Below, in pieces: positions 1 to 9,471 of a stretch of 64,000 nt of DNA. Origin of the DNA: Flaccisagitta enflata (Eukaryota; Chaetognatha; Sagittoidea; Aphragmophora); NCBI GenBank assembly GCA_965153355.1, contig OZ231126.1, positions 81,468,001 to 81,532,000 on the forward strand, given 5' to 3'. The translations under genes were made by a program, and so were the position numbers. Below the pieces are notes generated by a model. That model was given only the letters and a program-made list of their open reading frames with translations. It ran no database searches and was not told where the DNA came from. Within the stretch, counting starts at the first letter, position 1, and every line of letters starts with the position of its first letter.

Positions 1-301
1 CTTGGTTTTTTTTGTTTGTTTGTTTTTTTTGTTTGTTTTTTTGTTTTGTTTTGTTTTGTTTCATGTTTTCTTTTTGTTTTGTCTGCATGCACCTTTGTCT
101 TCATCGCCTGAATGGTTTAGGTCCTAATTGTCAACTGACCTTAACAGACTCCGATGAGCGAAGGCAGCTTGTCTGTCTGTCTGTCTTTGAGCGCCTCTCT
201 CTCTCCAATTGACTTGAACAGTTCTACGGTGAATGACGGCAGCTTGTCTGTCTTTCATTCTGTCCGACAACGGGTCTTTGAGCGTCTCTCTCTCAACTTA
301 C

Positions 302-448
302 TTGAACAGTTCTCCAATGAGTGATGGCAGTTCGGCGATGAAATTGTTGTTTAGATTCAAATCGACGAGAGTCTCGATGTAACAAAGTGCCAAAGGAAAA
401 CGGCAAAGGAAATTGTCCGATAATGACAACGTCACCAAGTTACGGAAT
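302..448 (-). CDS. PHLPP-like protein, exon 7 (leucine-rich repeats); gene continues off the left edge
   Basis: Acceptor CCGATCCAG|ATTCCG and donor TTCAA|GTAAGT; 147 nt, in phase 2, out phase 2. With the split Arg codon it reads RFRNLVTLSLSDNFLCRFPL, then ALCYIETLVDLNLNNNFIAE and LPSLIGELF. These are two consecutive LRRs with the LxxLxLxxNxL pattern and an LP-containing turn, spaced about 23 residues as in PHLPP. The open frame runs upstream past the acceptor (to 564), but that part reads through the intron. Remaining LRRs and the PP2C-type phosphatase domain should lie left of base 1; nothing for them is visible in 1-301, which holds T-rich and pyrimidine-rich intron. The gene is therefore truncated by the window, not shown to be broken. 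Confidence 0.87.
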
Positions 449-581
449 CTGGATCGGGGATTTGATTGGTCACAGATGCGGCGTTTAAGTGGCAACAAAA
501 CAACAAAAAACACAGACAGGTGGGCAGGGGCGCACAACCCTCTTCCACACCGCCTTACACACATCTAACCCATCATGTAGT

Positions 582-667
<86 letters not shown>

Positions 668-669
668 AC
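449..669 (-). other. PHLPP-like intron 6 with (AAC)n array and element fragment
   Basis: This 221-bp intron holds a perfect (AAC)n microsatellite (580-667 on the plus strand). Next to it, at about 500-575, is a fragment of a hairpin-element family ('CAGACAGGTGGGCAGGGGC', CCACACC). All long open frames here (poly-Asn, poly-Leu, poly-Cys, poly-Val) are microsatellite artefacts. Confidence 0.7.
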
Positions 670-845
670 CTCGGCAGATCGTCGATCCATCCGGTAGTGA
701 GCAGGTCTTCCTCGGCCGGTCTCTCCCTCAATAGATTCTTTTCCGCTTTGATTATCGTCAATTCTTCGTTGAGAAATAAAGATTCCGGCAAAATTGTTAG
801 ACGAGAGTCGCACAAATCAGCGCAATTCGGCTGCTTAGACGTCGC
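670..845 (-). CDS. PHLPP-like protein, exon 6 (start of leucine-rich repeats)
   Basis: Acceptor TTCCTTTCAG|GCGACG before 845 and donor CCGAG|GTTTGT after 670; 176 nt, in phase 0, out phase 2. It encodes ATSKQPNCADLCDSRLTILP, then ESLFLNEELTIIKAEKNLL and RERPAEEDLLTTGWIDDLPR. This matches the layout of the first LRR of PHLPP, where a 'DLs.c.L..LP..LF...dLt.lnl..NfL' unit follows the PH domain and a short insert leads to 'L.RF'. It is one of the best recognition points for the family. The donor abuts a perfect (GTT)n array, read as (AAC)n on the plus strand at 580-667, so the 5' splice site sits directly beside a mutable microsatellite. Confidence 0.88.
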
Positions 846-1213
846 CTGAAAGGAATCGGAGTTGTTGCAACTATTTGTCACATGGCGGCCTCACCGCTTC
901 ACAGCATAGTGCTTGGTCTGTCCGTCGTTTTCGACATGTGTCCTCGCATCTCTTTGCTGCTTATAGGATAGTGCCTGTCATCTGTGGTTACACTAATTCA
1001 GCGCAGTGACATGGTCGGATCGGACTTGTTCACTCACTCATTGCATTTGGGTGTTTCTTTGTGAGGTTCATTTTCCAAAATCAAACTTTCTCTCTTCTTT
1101 CGTGCTACACGCGTAATTAACAAGTTCCGCCGTGTTCCCTACCTCATCTCATGCATACGGCCTTATCCCCTAATGACCTAATCTCAATAGTAATCATCAT
1201 TGGTATCATCTAC

Positions 1214-1392
1214 CCTTTGAGTTGCTTGGAGCCAATCTTGGAAATCGGTTTCTTTATTGAATCCGAGGAGGACGGCGCGCTTGTGAATGGAGGAAGTCAA
1301 CTTTAAAGCGAAGCCGAATCCCTTCTCCTCAATCGGCTCGACAACTCCGCGCGCCAACTGAAGACAGTCGCCGTTTGCACGACTTCCGTTTT
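1214..1392 (-). CDS. PHLPP-like protein, exon 5 (second half of PH domain)
   Basis: Acceptor CACTCACAG|AAAACG before 1392 and donor AAAGG|GTAGAT after 1214; 179 nt, in phase 1, out phase 0. It encodes NGSRANGDCLQLARGVVEPI, then EEKGFGFALKLTSSIHKRAV and LLGFNKETDFQDWLQATQR, at about residues 391-450. The end is the classic PH signature: a beta strand (FGFALKL), a strand of hydrophobic residues (AVLLGF) and a C-terminal amphipathic helix with invariant Trp (DFQDWLQA). Its phase matches exon 4 exactly, giving a complete PH domain. A long (GA)n array begins about 10 bp upstream of the acceptor and so forms much of the 3' end of intron 4. Confidence 0.88.
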
Positions 1393-1396
1393 CTGT

Positions 1397-1494
<98 letters not shown>

Positions 1495-1936
1495 TACACT
1501 TTTTTTATAAGAACCTAGTTTATAAGAGCATCAAGGCTTCAAATGGCCTCAAAATAAAAAACATTTTAAGAACATATGAAGGCTTCAAATCTTGAGAAAA
1601 AAATTTCGCTTAAAGTAACATTAAAAAAACATTAACAAAACATTTACATTTTGGTATAACAAAGATAATTTTTTTTATTTTCTAATATAGAAACCAAAAA
1701 AATTTCCCCAGACATTGTTTTAACATATGTTTAACATTTGTTTAGCATTTGTTTTAACAGTATTCAATAAAAATATATATACTATAATTAAATAATAGTA
1801 TATTATATGGTTTCTTATAGTTTATATAGTATTTTCAATTAAGAACGCTTTAAGAAAGTTGAAGGCTTCATTTGACTTTGAAAATAAGAACACGAAGCCT
1901 TCGAAAAAAAATGACGTTCTTATAAAAAAAAGTGTA
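1495..1936. mobile_element. TA-flanked MITE, copy A (CACTTTT...ATAAGAAC family)
   Basis: Begins TA-CACTTTTTTTATAAGAAC and ends GTTCTTATA...AAAAGTG-TA, so the termini are inverted repeats bounded by TA. Sub-terminal 'CATCAAGGCTTCAAATGGCC' is mirrored by 'GAAGCCTTCG' near the far end. Three other copies lie at 12238, 57831 and 60062. TA target duplication and short AT-rich non-coding bodies fit a Tc1/mariner-type MITE. No coding capacity. Confidence 0.8.
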
Positions 1937-2068
1937 CAGGTAGTTATCACACAAGTCATTTGAGAACTCATGGTGGACGTCCATTGTCAAATTTGCTTCT
2001 GAACGTGAATGCCGCAGAACATCCCGTTCCGAAGGACGATTCTTCATCTTTAGAGAGGCTTCTATATT

Positions 2069-2469
2069 CTACAGACGGGACCCTAATAAGAGCGGAGGAG
2101 GGACCCAAAGTGTTACATGCCCCCCCTACAGCTCACATGGTTCAATCAATTCCCACACATGCAGTGGCGGTTGACACTTAAGGTGAACACGCCACCGTGG
2201 CGATTTTTCAATTTCCACCTTGAACCCCCCCAAACCACTCTAAAAGCTCGGAAAATTGAATAATTTTTCTCTTAAATTTTGATCCAAATTTAGCTCTTTG
2301 AGGGGGTTAAAGGTGGAAATTGAAAAATCGCCACGGTGGCGCCAATTGTATCCACCTAAGGTGTCAACTGCCTCTGCAAATAGGAAAATTGATTGAACCA
2401 TGTGAGCTGTAGGGGGGGCATGTAACAATTGGGTCCCTCCTCCGCTCTTATTAGGGTCCCTTCTGTAGA
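2069..2469. mobile_element. Foldback palindrome in PHLPP-like intron 4
   Basis: About 400 bp whose two halves are near reverse complements. The left arm runs TCTACAGACGGGACCC... through 'ATGCCCCCCCTACAGCTCAC' to 'CCACCGTGGCGATTTTTC'. The right arm returns through the same words inverted and ends GGGTCCCTTCTGTAGA. The unpaired centre is only about 2235-2285. Arms differ by scattered substitutions and small indels. It reads as a foldback or MITE-type element; no clear target duplication was found. Confidence 0.75.
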
Positions 2470-2890
2470 TAGGAAACTTATGAGTATCTTTTCGCTCCCA
2501 AGCAGCTCAATTTTGACGCACATGACCGTAGAGATATCAGCAGGTGACATATTCTTGTATTTTTCGAATTCCACTGAGACCACGCCCATTCCACTTAAAA
2601 ATAACAATTGGAACAACCATACATTCACAATCCCACATTCTTCCCAATTCCACTCTTAATCCACTATATTTGGTGATTTTCTCCTGTTCTTTTTGTGCAA
2701 CGTTTTTAAGTCGTTTATATAATTTGGGCAGAGGGAGAAGGAGAAGAAGAAGGAGAAGAGGAAGAAGAAAAATGATGAAAACCAATGGAAGAGACAAACA
2801 AACAGAAGAGACACCACACAAATAAACAAACAAACGAATAAAAGAGAACAGAGCCGAATATATATCGATATACGGCACTATTTTCCATCA

Positions 2891-3235
2891 TTATAGATTG
2901 TACTCGTGAATAGATAGCTTAGCATTTTCCCGCAGATAAAGAGTTGACAACAACTCATTCTTTTTCATCGAGTCTTCGTGATGCATCGGCCGTCTCAAGG
3001 CGGGGTATGCCGCGGACGCCGCGATTGCCGATGCAGTGGATGCAGCGGCAGATGCCCGCAGCCTTCCGTCGACTGTGCGATGAAAGACTGCAACGCGAGA
3101 AGCCACGATTGCGAACCCATCACAAAAACCTCGTCCAGTCTCTCGATGGGGTCGATGATTTCGAATATGCCAGCAGCAGATGGAATCGCTAAAAACGCAG
3201 GTGCGAATCACATAAGGATTTGATAGGTAAACCAC
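2891..3235 (-). other. Unassigned open frame inside PHLPP-like intron 4
   Basis: A 114-codon open frame in unusually GC-rich sequence for this window, with overlapping open frames on the other strand. An acceptor-like TTTTTAG precedes 3188, but the frame entered from exon 4 hits a stop after about 55 codons and no good donor follows. It has an Ala/Ser-rich stretch and no domain I recognise. It may be an old gene fragment, a retained ORF of a mobile element or chance. Confidence 0.2.
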
Positions 3236-3237
3236 AA

Positions 3238-3246
3238 CAACATGTC

Positions 3247-3278
<32 letters not shown>

Positions 3279-3350
3279 CCACAACAACAACGACAACAAC
3301 AACAACAGCAACAACAGCAACAACGACAACAACAACAACAACAACAACGT
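3238..3350. repeat. (AAC)n-type microsatellite
   Basis: Imperfect CAA/AAC trinucleotide array with CAG and CGA interruptions. It gives a spurious poly-Leu frame on the minus strand. Confidence 0.9.
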
Positions 3351-4410
3351 AATGCTTTTTTTTTTTTCTCGATAATCCACAGACTGGTCATTCATCCCGA
3401 ACTGTCCTTGCGGTCGGGTGGACCCTTACTACAACGAGCTCATCCTAGCAAATCGTCAACTGGACGTGATTTCTCAGTGGCGCCTCACACGAAAAGAAGG
3501 GAAGAACAGACAAATTACAAGTGAGGAAAAGACAAAGGACGGAAGAAATGAAAACGAATCAAAAGACAAATGAGATATTTCTCAGTGGCGCCTCACGCGG
3601 CAACAAGGGAAGAATAGACAAACAACAACAAAAGAAATGAAAATGAAGCAAAACACAAATGACGGAAGAAATAAAAAAAAGAAGCAAATGACAAACGACG
3701 GAAGAAATGAAAATGATACAAAATGCAAGAATGGAAACGAAACAAAAGACGCATGAGGCGAAGTTGAAACAAAAGACAAGGAATGCAGAGGCAGATTCCG
3801 ACCATAACCAATCAAACAAGGCAGACCAACAACATCTATCCGACGAAGGGGAGGAAGAGGCAGCTCTGATGATGACGTCGAGCCCAACATCGACGACCGA
3901 GAACCAACCGAGGCCAAATTCGAGGCCAAAGGCCAAAGTCGAGGCCAAAGTCGAGGCCAACATCACCGAACTTTACGAAGCCAAAATCGACAAAGAGATT
4001 GAAAATGTAATGACACAATGTAGTTTAGGAAGAGGGTATGGCTGCAAATTAGGTCACTCAATAAATGAAACACTTAGTCATAATCAAAACATTGCAAAAT
4101 GAAACACAAAACGATTGTGATTAAAAATGTTTACCAGAGATGGTAATGTAATGAATTTCGCAAACCGATACAAACCATGGTCCGGTCCCTTCGTATGATG
4201 ATCGTAGGGAAAATTCAAGAAGGAAAATTTAAATTAGGAAAATTTAAAGAAAATAGACTCGGTTCACTCAAATGCTGATTTGCATACTGCTGTTAAGTTT
4301 GTGAATTTCATATTGCCACCAAGGAAGAATATGTTTTTGACAAACTTGTGTCACATGGACATAAATAATTCATTGACTGAACTCTCCCCAAATCGTGCAA
4401 AATAACTCAC

Positions 4411-4545
4411 CTGCATGAATAACGAGTTTGGTTCCTACGAGCGATGCGACGCGTCTCGCCCATCGCGGGAACACACGGCCTCGCTTCACGTGTAACAACG
4501 TCATCAACTGCTCTTGAGCGTGAGGTTCTGCCACTTCCGGTTTAC
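4411..4545 (-). CDS. PHLPP-like protein, exon 4 (first half of PH domain)
   Basis: Acceptor CATTTTAG|GTAAAC and donor CATGCAG|GTGAGT; 135 nt, in phase 1, out phase 1. Only one frame is open. It reads KPEVAEPHAQEQLMTLLHVK and continues RGRVFPRWARRVASLVGTKLVIHA, at about residues 346-390. The pattern 'hhhVKRG..FPRWa.R.a.L.GtkL.ih' is the first strands of a PH domain, including the basic beta1-beta2 turn and the tryptophan of beta2. PH domains of this family position the phosphatase at membranes. The next coding exon is about 3 kb away, beyond an intron full of repeats. Confidence 0.85.
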
Positions 4546-4973
4546 CTAAAATGAAAATTCATTCGAATTTAGAGTTCAGCTAGAGAAGAAAATCCACACG
4601 AATGGCATTTTTACACGTAAATGACATCAGGCAGTTATCTAAGTATGACAGCAAGTAAAGCCTGTCTCGCAATACCACGCGAATAAAAAAAAGGCACCTT
4701 TTTATCGCCAATTATATTGATTGACAAGTTAGACAAACAAAATTCAGTTAGTACCTGCTTTATCGGATCCAAGAGTAAAGAAAATCCGCCTGTAACGGAT
4801 CTAAAAACTTGGTCCCTTTCTGTCAATTTCTTTTTATTTCCGTACTCGAAATAGCAAAAACCCGCTTATGGAGGAGACAGTTTCATAGCCATTTATCTCC
4901 GTTATTGCGGGGTTTAACTCTAAAAACTAAAAAAAAAAACTAAAAAACTAAAAAGTGAACAACCAGAACTCAC

Positions 4974-5284
4974 CCAAGTAAAACTTGACGATAGATTCAA
5001 TAATTACATCCGCTGCTAGAGTTTTTGCCTCCGCTTCATCGTCGATTCCTAAGTCGACGAGGAATTGGAGAAGCAACTTTAAGGGCGCTTCGTTGTCCTC
5101 GAGACGCCGAAGTCGGTCGCCGCCAATCTCGACGAACAAAGCGGAGGAGCCGGGGGAGGACGGAGGAGAAGCGGAGGGAGATACGGGAGGGGAAGAGGAG
5201 GAGGAGTGGGAGACGAAAATTTTTTTGAAAGTGTTCAAGATATCGGCGCTGGTGGTCAGAGTCGAGCATGGAATCAGGCGGGAT
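4974..5284 (-). CDS. PHLPP-like protein, exon 3 (Ras-association-like domain)
   Basis: Acceptor CTGCTTCAG|ATCCCG before 5284 and donor TTGG|GTGAGT after 4974; 311 nt, in phase 2, out phase 1. It encodes about residues 242-345: SRLIPCSTLTTSADILNTF, a Ser/Pro-rich loop, then FVEIGGDRLRRLEDNEAPL and LLLQFLVDLGID, ending in IESIVKFYLG. The order (a threonine-rich strand, a helix, a 'rLEdnE.PL' turn, a leucine-rich helix, a final 'FY.G') fits the Ras-association-like module that precedes the PH domain in PHLPP1/2. The final Gly codon is completed across the intron, giving FYLGKP, which resembles the vertebrate junction between this module and the PH domain. The Ser/Pro loop looks lineage-specific. 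The family assignment is from memory of the PHLPP architecture, not from an alignment. Confidence 0.8.
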
Positions 5285-5825
5285 CTGAAGCAGACGAAAA
5301 TAAATACGATTTTAACAGAACTTCAGAAGCATCTCGATGTCCATGAAACCGTGACAAAATTTCACATCCTCCAGATCATCTGGACCAGATGATAGAATTC
5401 GCCCAGCAGCACTTCTCTTTACTCAAAAAATCATGTATCCTTGCCCTCACAGCTCATAACATGAACTTTTATGATAAGCCAGTCATTAGTGATGCCCTTC
5501 TCAGTGACAGAGTTTGCTTGCTTGAAGGGATGTGTGAAATTGATTCCCCCCCCCCTTCCTTTTGATTATCTTCCCAGCAATGCGTTGCGTTTGAAAATTT
5601 ATGATTTTCTTCCTCACAAAGCAATAAAACAATGTAATTAATGTTTGAATAGTGTTTTAATTTAATTTACTAACCAGTTTTTATGATTTGGTACTGTCAA
5701 AAGGTTTATTTTCCCCAGTTTTTTTTCTCTCTTTTTTCCCCTTTGACTTTCTTCCCCATAACCAAACCCGATAACATTCAGGCCTGCATGCTTGATGAAC
5801 AATTGATAAGTCAAACATGATGTAC

Positions 5826-6064
5826 CTCGTAGAATTCGAAGCAGGATCGAAGACTCTGAGAAGTCCATTTCTGGAATCTGCCGAGAGCCAAATTTGGCGG
5901 TAATCGGCGTCGAAGAAATCGGCGGCCGGAAACGCGAAGGAGGAGGAGGAGGAGAGGAGAGGGGGAGACGAAAGATGAGAGGAGAATGTGGGGATACTAC
6001 TATCAAAGACAGAGTCCGATGGAGAAGGCAGCAGGAGACGAGAGGTGGCGGGCTGATCGGAACG
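5826..6064 (-). CDS. PHLPP-like protein, exon 2 (linker into the Ras-association-like region)
   Basis: Acceptor at 6065-6066 (TTTAAACAG|CGTTCC) and donor ACGAG|GTACAT after 5826. The exon is 239 nt, enters in phase 0 from exon 1 and leaves in phase 2. It encodes a Ser/Pro-rich linker followed by a conserved-looking segment, NGLLRVFDPASNSTR, at about residues 228-242. In PHLPP proteins a short segment of this kind opens the N-terminal Ras-association-like fold. The split Arg codon (AG|A) is completed by the first base of exon 3. The purine-rich tract near 5937-5985 on the plus strand is the Ser codon run of this exon, not an independent repeat. Confidence 0.7.
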
Positions 6065-6256
6065 CTGTTTAAACGAAGAGGAGACGGTCACAATTATCAA
6101 ACACTCGTTTAAAGGCGTCAGAATCTCTTGAGGATGATTGAGAAAAAAAAACAACTATAGCTGATTGAATGACAATGGATGACAATGACTGAATGGATGA
6201 ATGAATGATCACATGAGTGAATCCATGAAAGCCTGAAAAAAACGAAAAATGATGAA

Positions 6257-7075
<819 letters not shown>

Positions 7076-7233
7076 CACAGACCAAGAGGAAAAAGCGACA
7101 CACAGATTGGATAACAAAAACAAACAAGCAGTCAACCAGACATCATGAGATGCACTTATAGAAGAACATGCACAGAAAAAAAGACTCCCATTTACGACTT
7201 TTCTCCGGTCGGCGAGAGCCGCCTTTATTGTAA

Positions 7234-7485
7234 CAAGGCCGGATACACGGGCCAAGACGGTGCGACCTATCCCTAGCTCCATCAGACCATTCCTAGCTCT
7301 ATCAGACCTATCCCGAGCTCTATCAGGCCTATTCCGAGCTCTATCAGACCTTTCACGAGCTCTATCAGACCTATCTTGAGCTCTATCAGACCTATCACCA
7401 GCTCGATCAGACCTATCTCCAGCTCTATCAGACCTATCACCAGCTCGTGAGCGTGACCGACGGATGGACGGACGGACAGAGCTTC
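7234..7485 (-). mobile_element. Hairpin element, family 4, with 21-bp minisatellite (hairpin end missing)
   Basis: Starts CAAGGCCGGATACACGGGCC, followed by the family motif GGTGCG. It continues into about nine imperfect copies of a 21-bp unit (AGCTCTATCAGACCTATC...) and ends with the GACGGACGGACAG tract. The terminal stem-loop seen in the copy at 18494-18969 is absent. Lies in PHLPP intron 1. Confidence 0.75.
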
Positions 7486-7488
7486 TTT

Positions 7489-8290
7489 TATGAATGAATT
7501 TGAATATGAATATGAATGAATGAATGAATGAATATGAATGAATGAATGTATGAATGAATAAATGAATGAATTAATATAGATGAATGAATGAATATAGATG
7601 AATGAATATGAATGAATGAATATGAATGAATGAATATGAATGAATGAATGAATATGAATGAATGAATGAATGAATGAATGAATGAATGAATGAATATGAA
7701 TATGAATAAATGAATATGAATATGAATGAATGAATATGAATGAATATGAATGAATGTGAATATGAATGAATATGAATGAATATGATTGAATGAATGCATG
7801 AATGAATGAATGAACATAGATGAATGAATGAACATGAATGAATGAATGAATATGAATGAATGAATATGAATGAATGAATATGAATGAATGAGTATGAAAG
7901 AATGAATATGAATGAATGAATATGAATGAATGAATATGAATGAATGAATGAATATGAATAAATATGAATATAAGTATGAATGAATGAATGAATGAATGAA
8001 TGAATGAGTAACATGATATATGAAAAAGATAAGTTCTAAAGTGACTTAACTGTAGAAAAATATGATAAATGAAATGAATGAAGGAATGAATGAATGAATG
8101 AATATATGAAGGAGTGAATGAATGGCGAGTAACATGATCTATGAAAAAGATGAGTTTTGAAGTGACTTAACCGTAGAAAAATATGATGAATGAAATGAAC
8201 GAAGAAATGAATGAATGAATGAATGAATGAATGAATGAATGAATGAATGAATAAATGAATGAATGAATGAATGAATTAATGAATGAAGGT
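7489..8290. repeat. (TGAA)n / TGAATATGAA tetranucleotide array
   Basis: About 520 bp (7489-8008), then shorter arrays (8066-8118, 8205-8288), of TGAA repeats with TATGAA interruptions. An imperfect direct repeat of about 90 bp ('GTAACATGAT.TATGAAAAAG') occurs at 8008 and 8129. The apparent His/Ser/Ile-rich proteins on the minus strand are translations of the repeat. Confidence 0.92.
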
Positions 8291-8344
8291 CATGAGGAAA
8301 TGGCTCTAGCGTTTTTTCCGAATCATTTTCGATCATTTTCGCCT

Positions 8345-8443
8345 TTTTCAGAGATTTTCAACTCGAGCGTTACGTGACCGACCGACCAACCAACCGACCA
8401 ACAGACAGAGCCTCTTATAGAGGTGCTATGGCGCACCTAAAAA
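8345..8443 (-). mobile_element. Hairpin element, family 4, short copy
   Basis: Contains ACTCGAGCGTTACGTGACC, a GACC/AACC tetranucleotide tract and the terminal stem-loop AGGTGCTATGGCGCACCT followed by AAAAA. The CAAGGCC end is missing or diverged. Lies just downstream (on the minus strand) of PHLPP exon 1. Confidence 0.7.
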
Positions 8444-8636
8444 GCCTCAAGAAACAAAAACTGCTGAAATATGCGTAGCTTTAAAACCGACTTCTTATCT
8501 TATCATAAATGAACAAATTAATGAACAAATGATCGAATGAATGAATGAATGAATGAATAATCGTGAACCTCTACAAATGAAAGCCAGCGCACTAAAATTC
8601 TATGCAACCATCTTAAAGAGGTTCTGTTCCACTCAC

Positions 8637-9122
8637 ATGATCGCCGACCCAGTAAGTCGTGCTGCTGCGAAAAACGCCGGCGAAATTACAACCAGCTGCT
8701 CCATCTTGAGTGGACGCATCGTCGGCCGAATCTCGTCTCTTACCACCACAATCTGCCATAACCGTTAGTCCATGAGCGGGAAGCGCGGAAAAGCTCTTGA
8801 CAGCAACGGAGGCGACGTTGGAGGCGGAAGTGACGTTGGAGGCGTAGGCGACACCGCCGTCGACAAAATCCGCTTCTCTGCCTTCCGGCGATTGACGCCT
8901 CGGCGGTAGAAGAGAAGCATCATCGCTTCCGGTTCCCGAGCGCCTCGTCGAAACCGTCGTCGGCATCTCTGTAGTCGAACGCGGAATGATGAATTCGTTG
9001 TCAACGACGTCTTCGTCGTCATCGCCGTCGATTTCGTCGTCGTCGTCATCGTTGTGGACGAGTAAGATATCCGAATTCCCAAACGGCCGGAAGTATGGAT
9101 CTTGAGCTTGACGACGGAGCAT
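8637..9122 (-). CDS. PHLPP-like protein, exon 1 (acidic N-terminal leader)
   Basis: First recognisable exon of a PHLPP-like (PH domain and leucine-rich repeat protein phosphatase) gene. It encodes 162 residues, from an ATG at 9122-9120 to a strong donor (CAT|GTGAGT) at 8637, ending in phase 0. The peptide starts MLRRQAQDPYF and has an acidic stretch of Asp/Glu around residues 25-40. The rest is Ser/Thr-rich, low in complexity and without a domain. The start was chosen because it is the first ATG of the open frame and no acceptor AG is close upstream; an upstream non-coding or coding exon cannot be excluded. Assignment to the gene rests on strand, order and phase agreement with exon 2, because the leader itself is not diagnostic. 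Vertebrate PHLPP proteins also have poorly conserved N-terminal extensions. It is the least certain exon of the model. Confidence 0.6.
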
Positions 9123-9269
9123 CGCGAATGGTGTAAGTGCATTTTCCGTTGTTTTTAAAAAAATTTTTGTTTGTTCATCAAAGACAACGTTGGTTGCTTA
9201 ACTTGTCCTTTCTAGAAAATTCGACAAGAAAAAAAAAAAGAATCTAACTTAAACGGCTCAGATTAAAAA

Positions 9270-9471
9270 CAAGGCCGGGCGGGCAGAGGGAGTAATGAAA
9301 TAAAGACCACTCATGCATTTCGGCAGGAGCAGCAATGCAAAATTCGCAAGTTATCACCAAAAACGTGAATGAACGAACGGACGGACGGACAGACGGATGG
9401 ACAGGCGGACGGATCGACAGACGGACAAAGGTGGGTGAAGTCTGTAGAGTCGCGTAGCACGCAACTAAAAA
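9270..9471 (-). mobile_element. Hairpin element, family 1
   Basis: Starts CAAGGCCGGGCGGGCAGAGG and carries GACGGACGGACAGACGG repeats. It ends in the stem-loop AGTCGCGTAGCACGCAACT followed by AAAAA. The sub-terminal motif beside the CAAGGCC end has been lost. It lies about 150 bp upstream of the PHLPP start codon, so it may fall in that gene's promoter or 5' leader. Confidence 0.75.

Larger units (their letters stand above)
1393..4410 (-). other. PHLPP-like intron 4, mostly repeats
   Basis: Three kilobases between the two PH-domain exons. In order it holds a (GA)n array (1401-1491), a TA-flanked MITE (1495-1936), a foldback palindrome (2069-2469), an unexplained open frame (2891-3235), an (AAC)n-type array (3238-3350) and purine-rich sequence to about 3800. 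I see no exon that would keep phase with both neighbours, and exons 4 and 5 already join in phase. Confidence 0.6.

Noticed and set aside
7300-7460. CRISPR-like array (regular 21-bp units)
   Set aside because: There are no unique spacers; it is a contiguous minisatellite within a eukaryotic mobile element.
7488-8014. His/Ser/Ile-rich 'protein' on the minus strand
   Set aside because: Translation of a TGAA tetranucleotide array; repeats and frame continue regardless of codon constraint.
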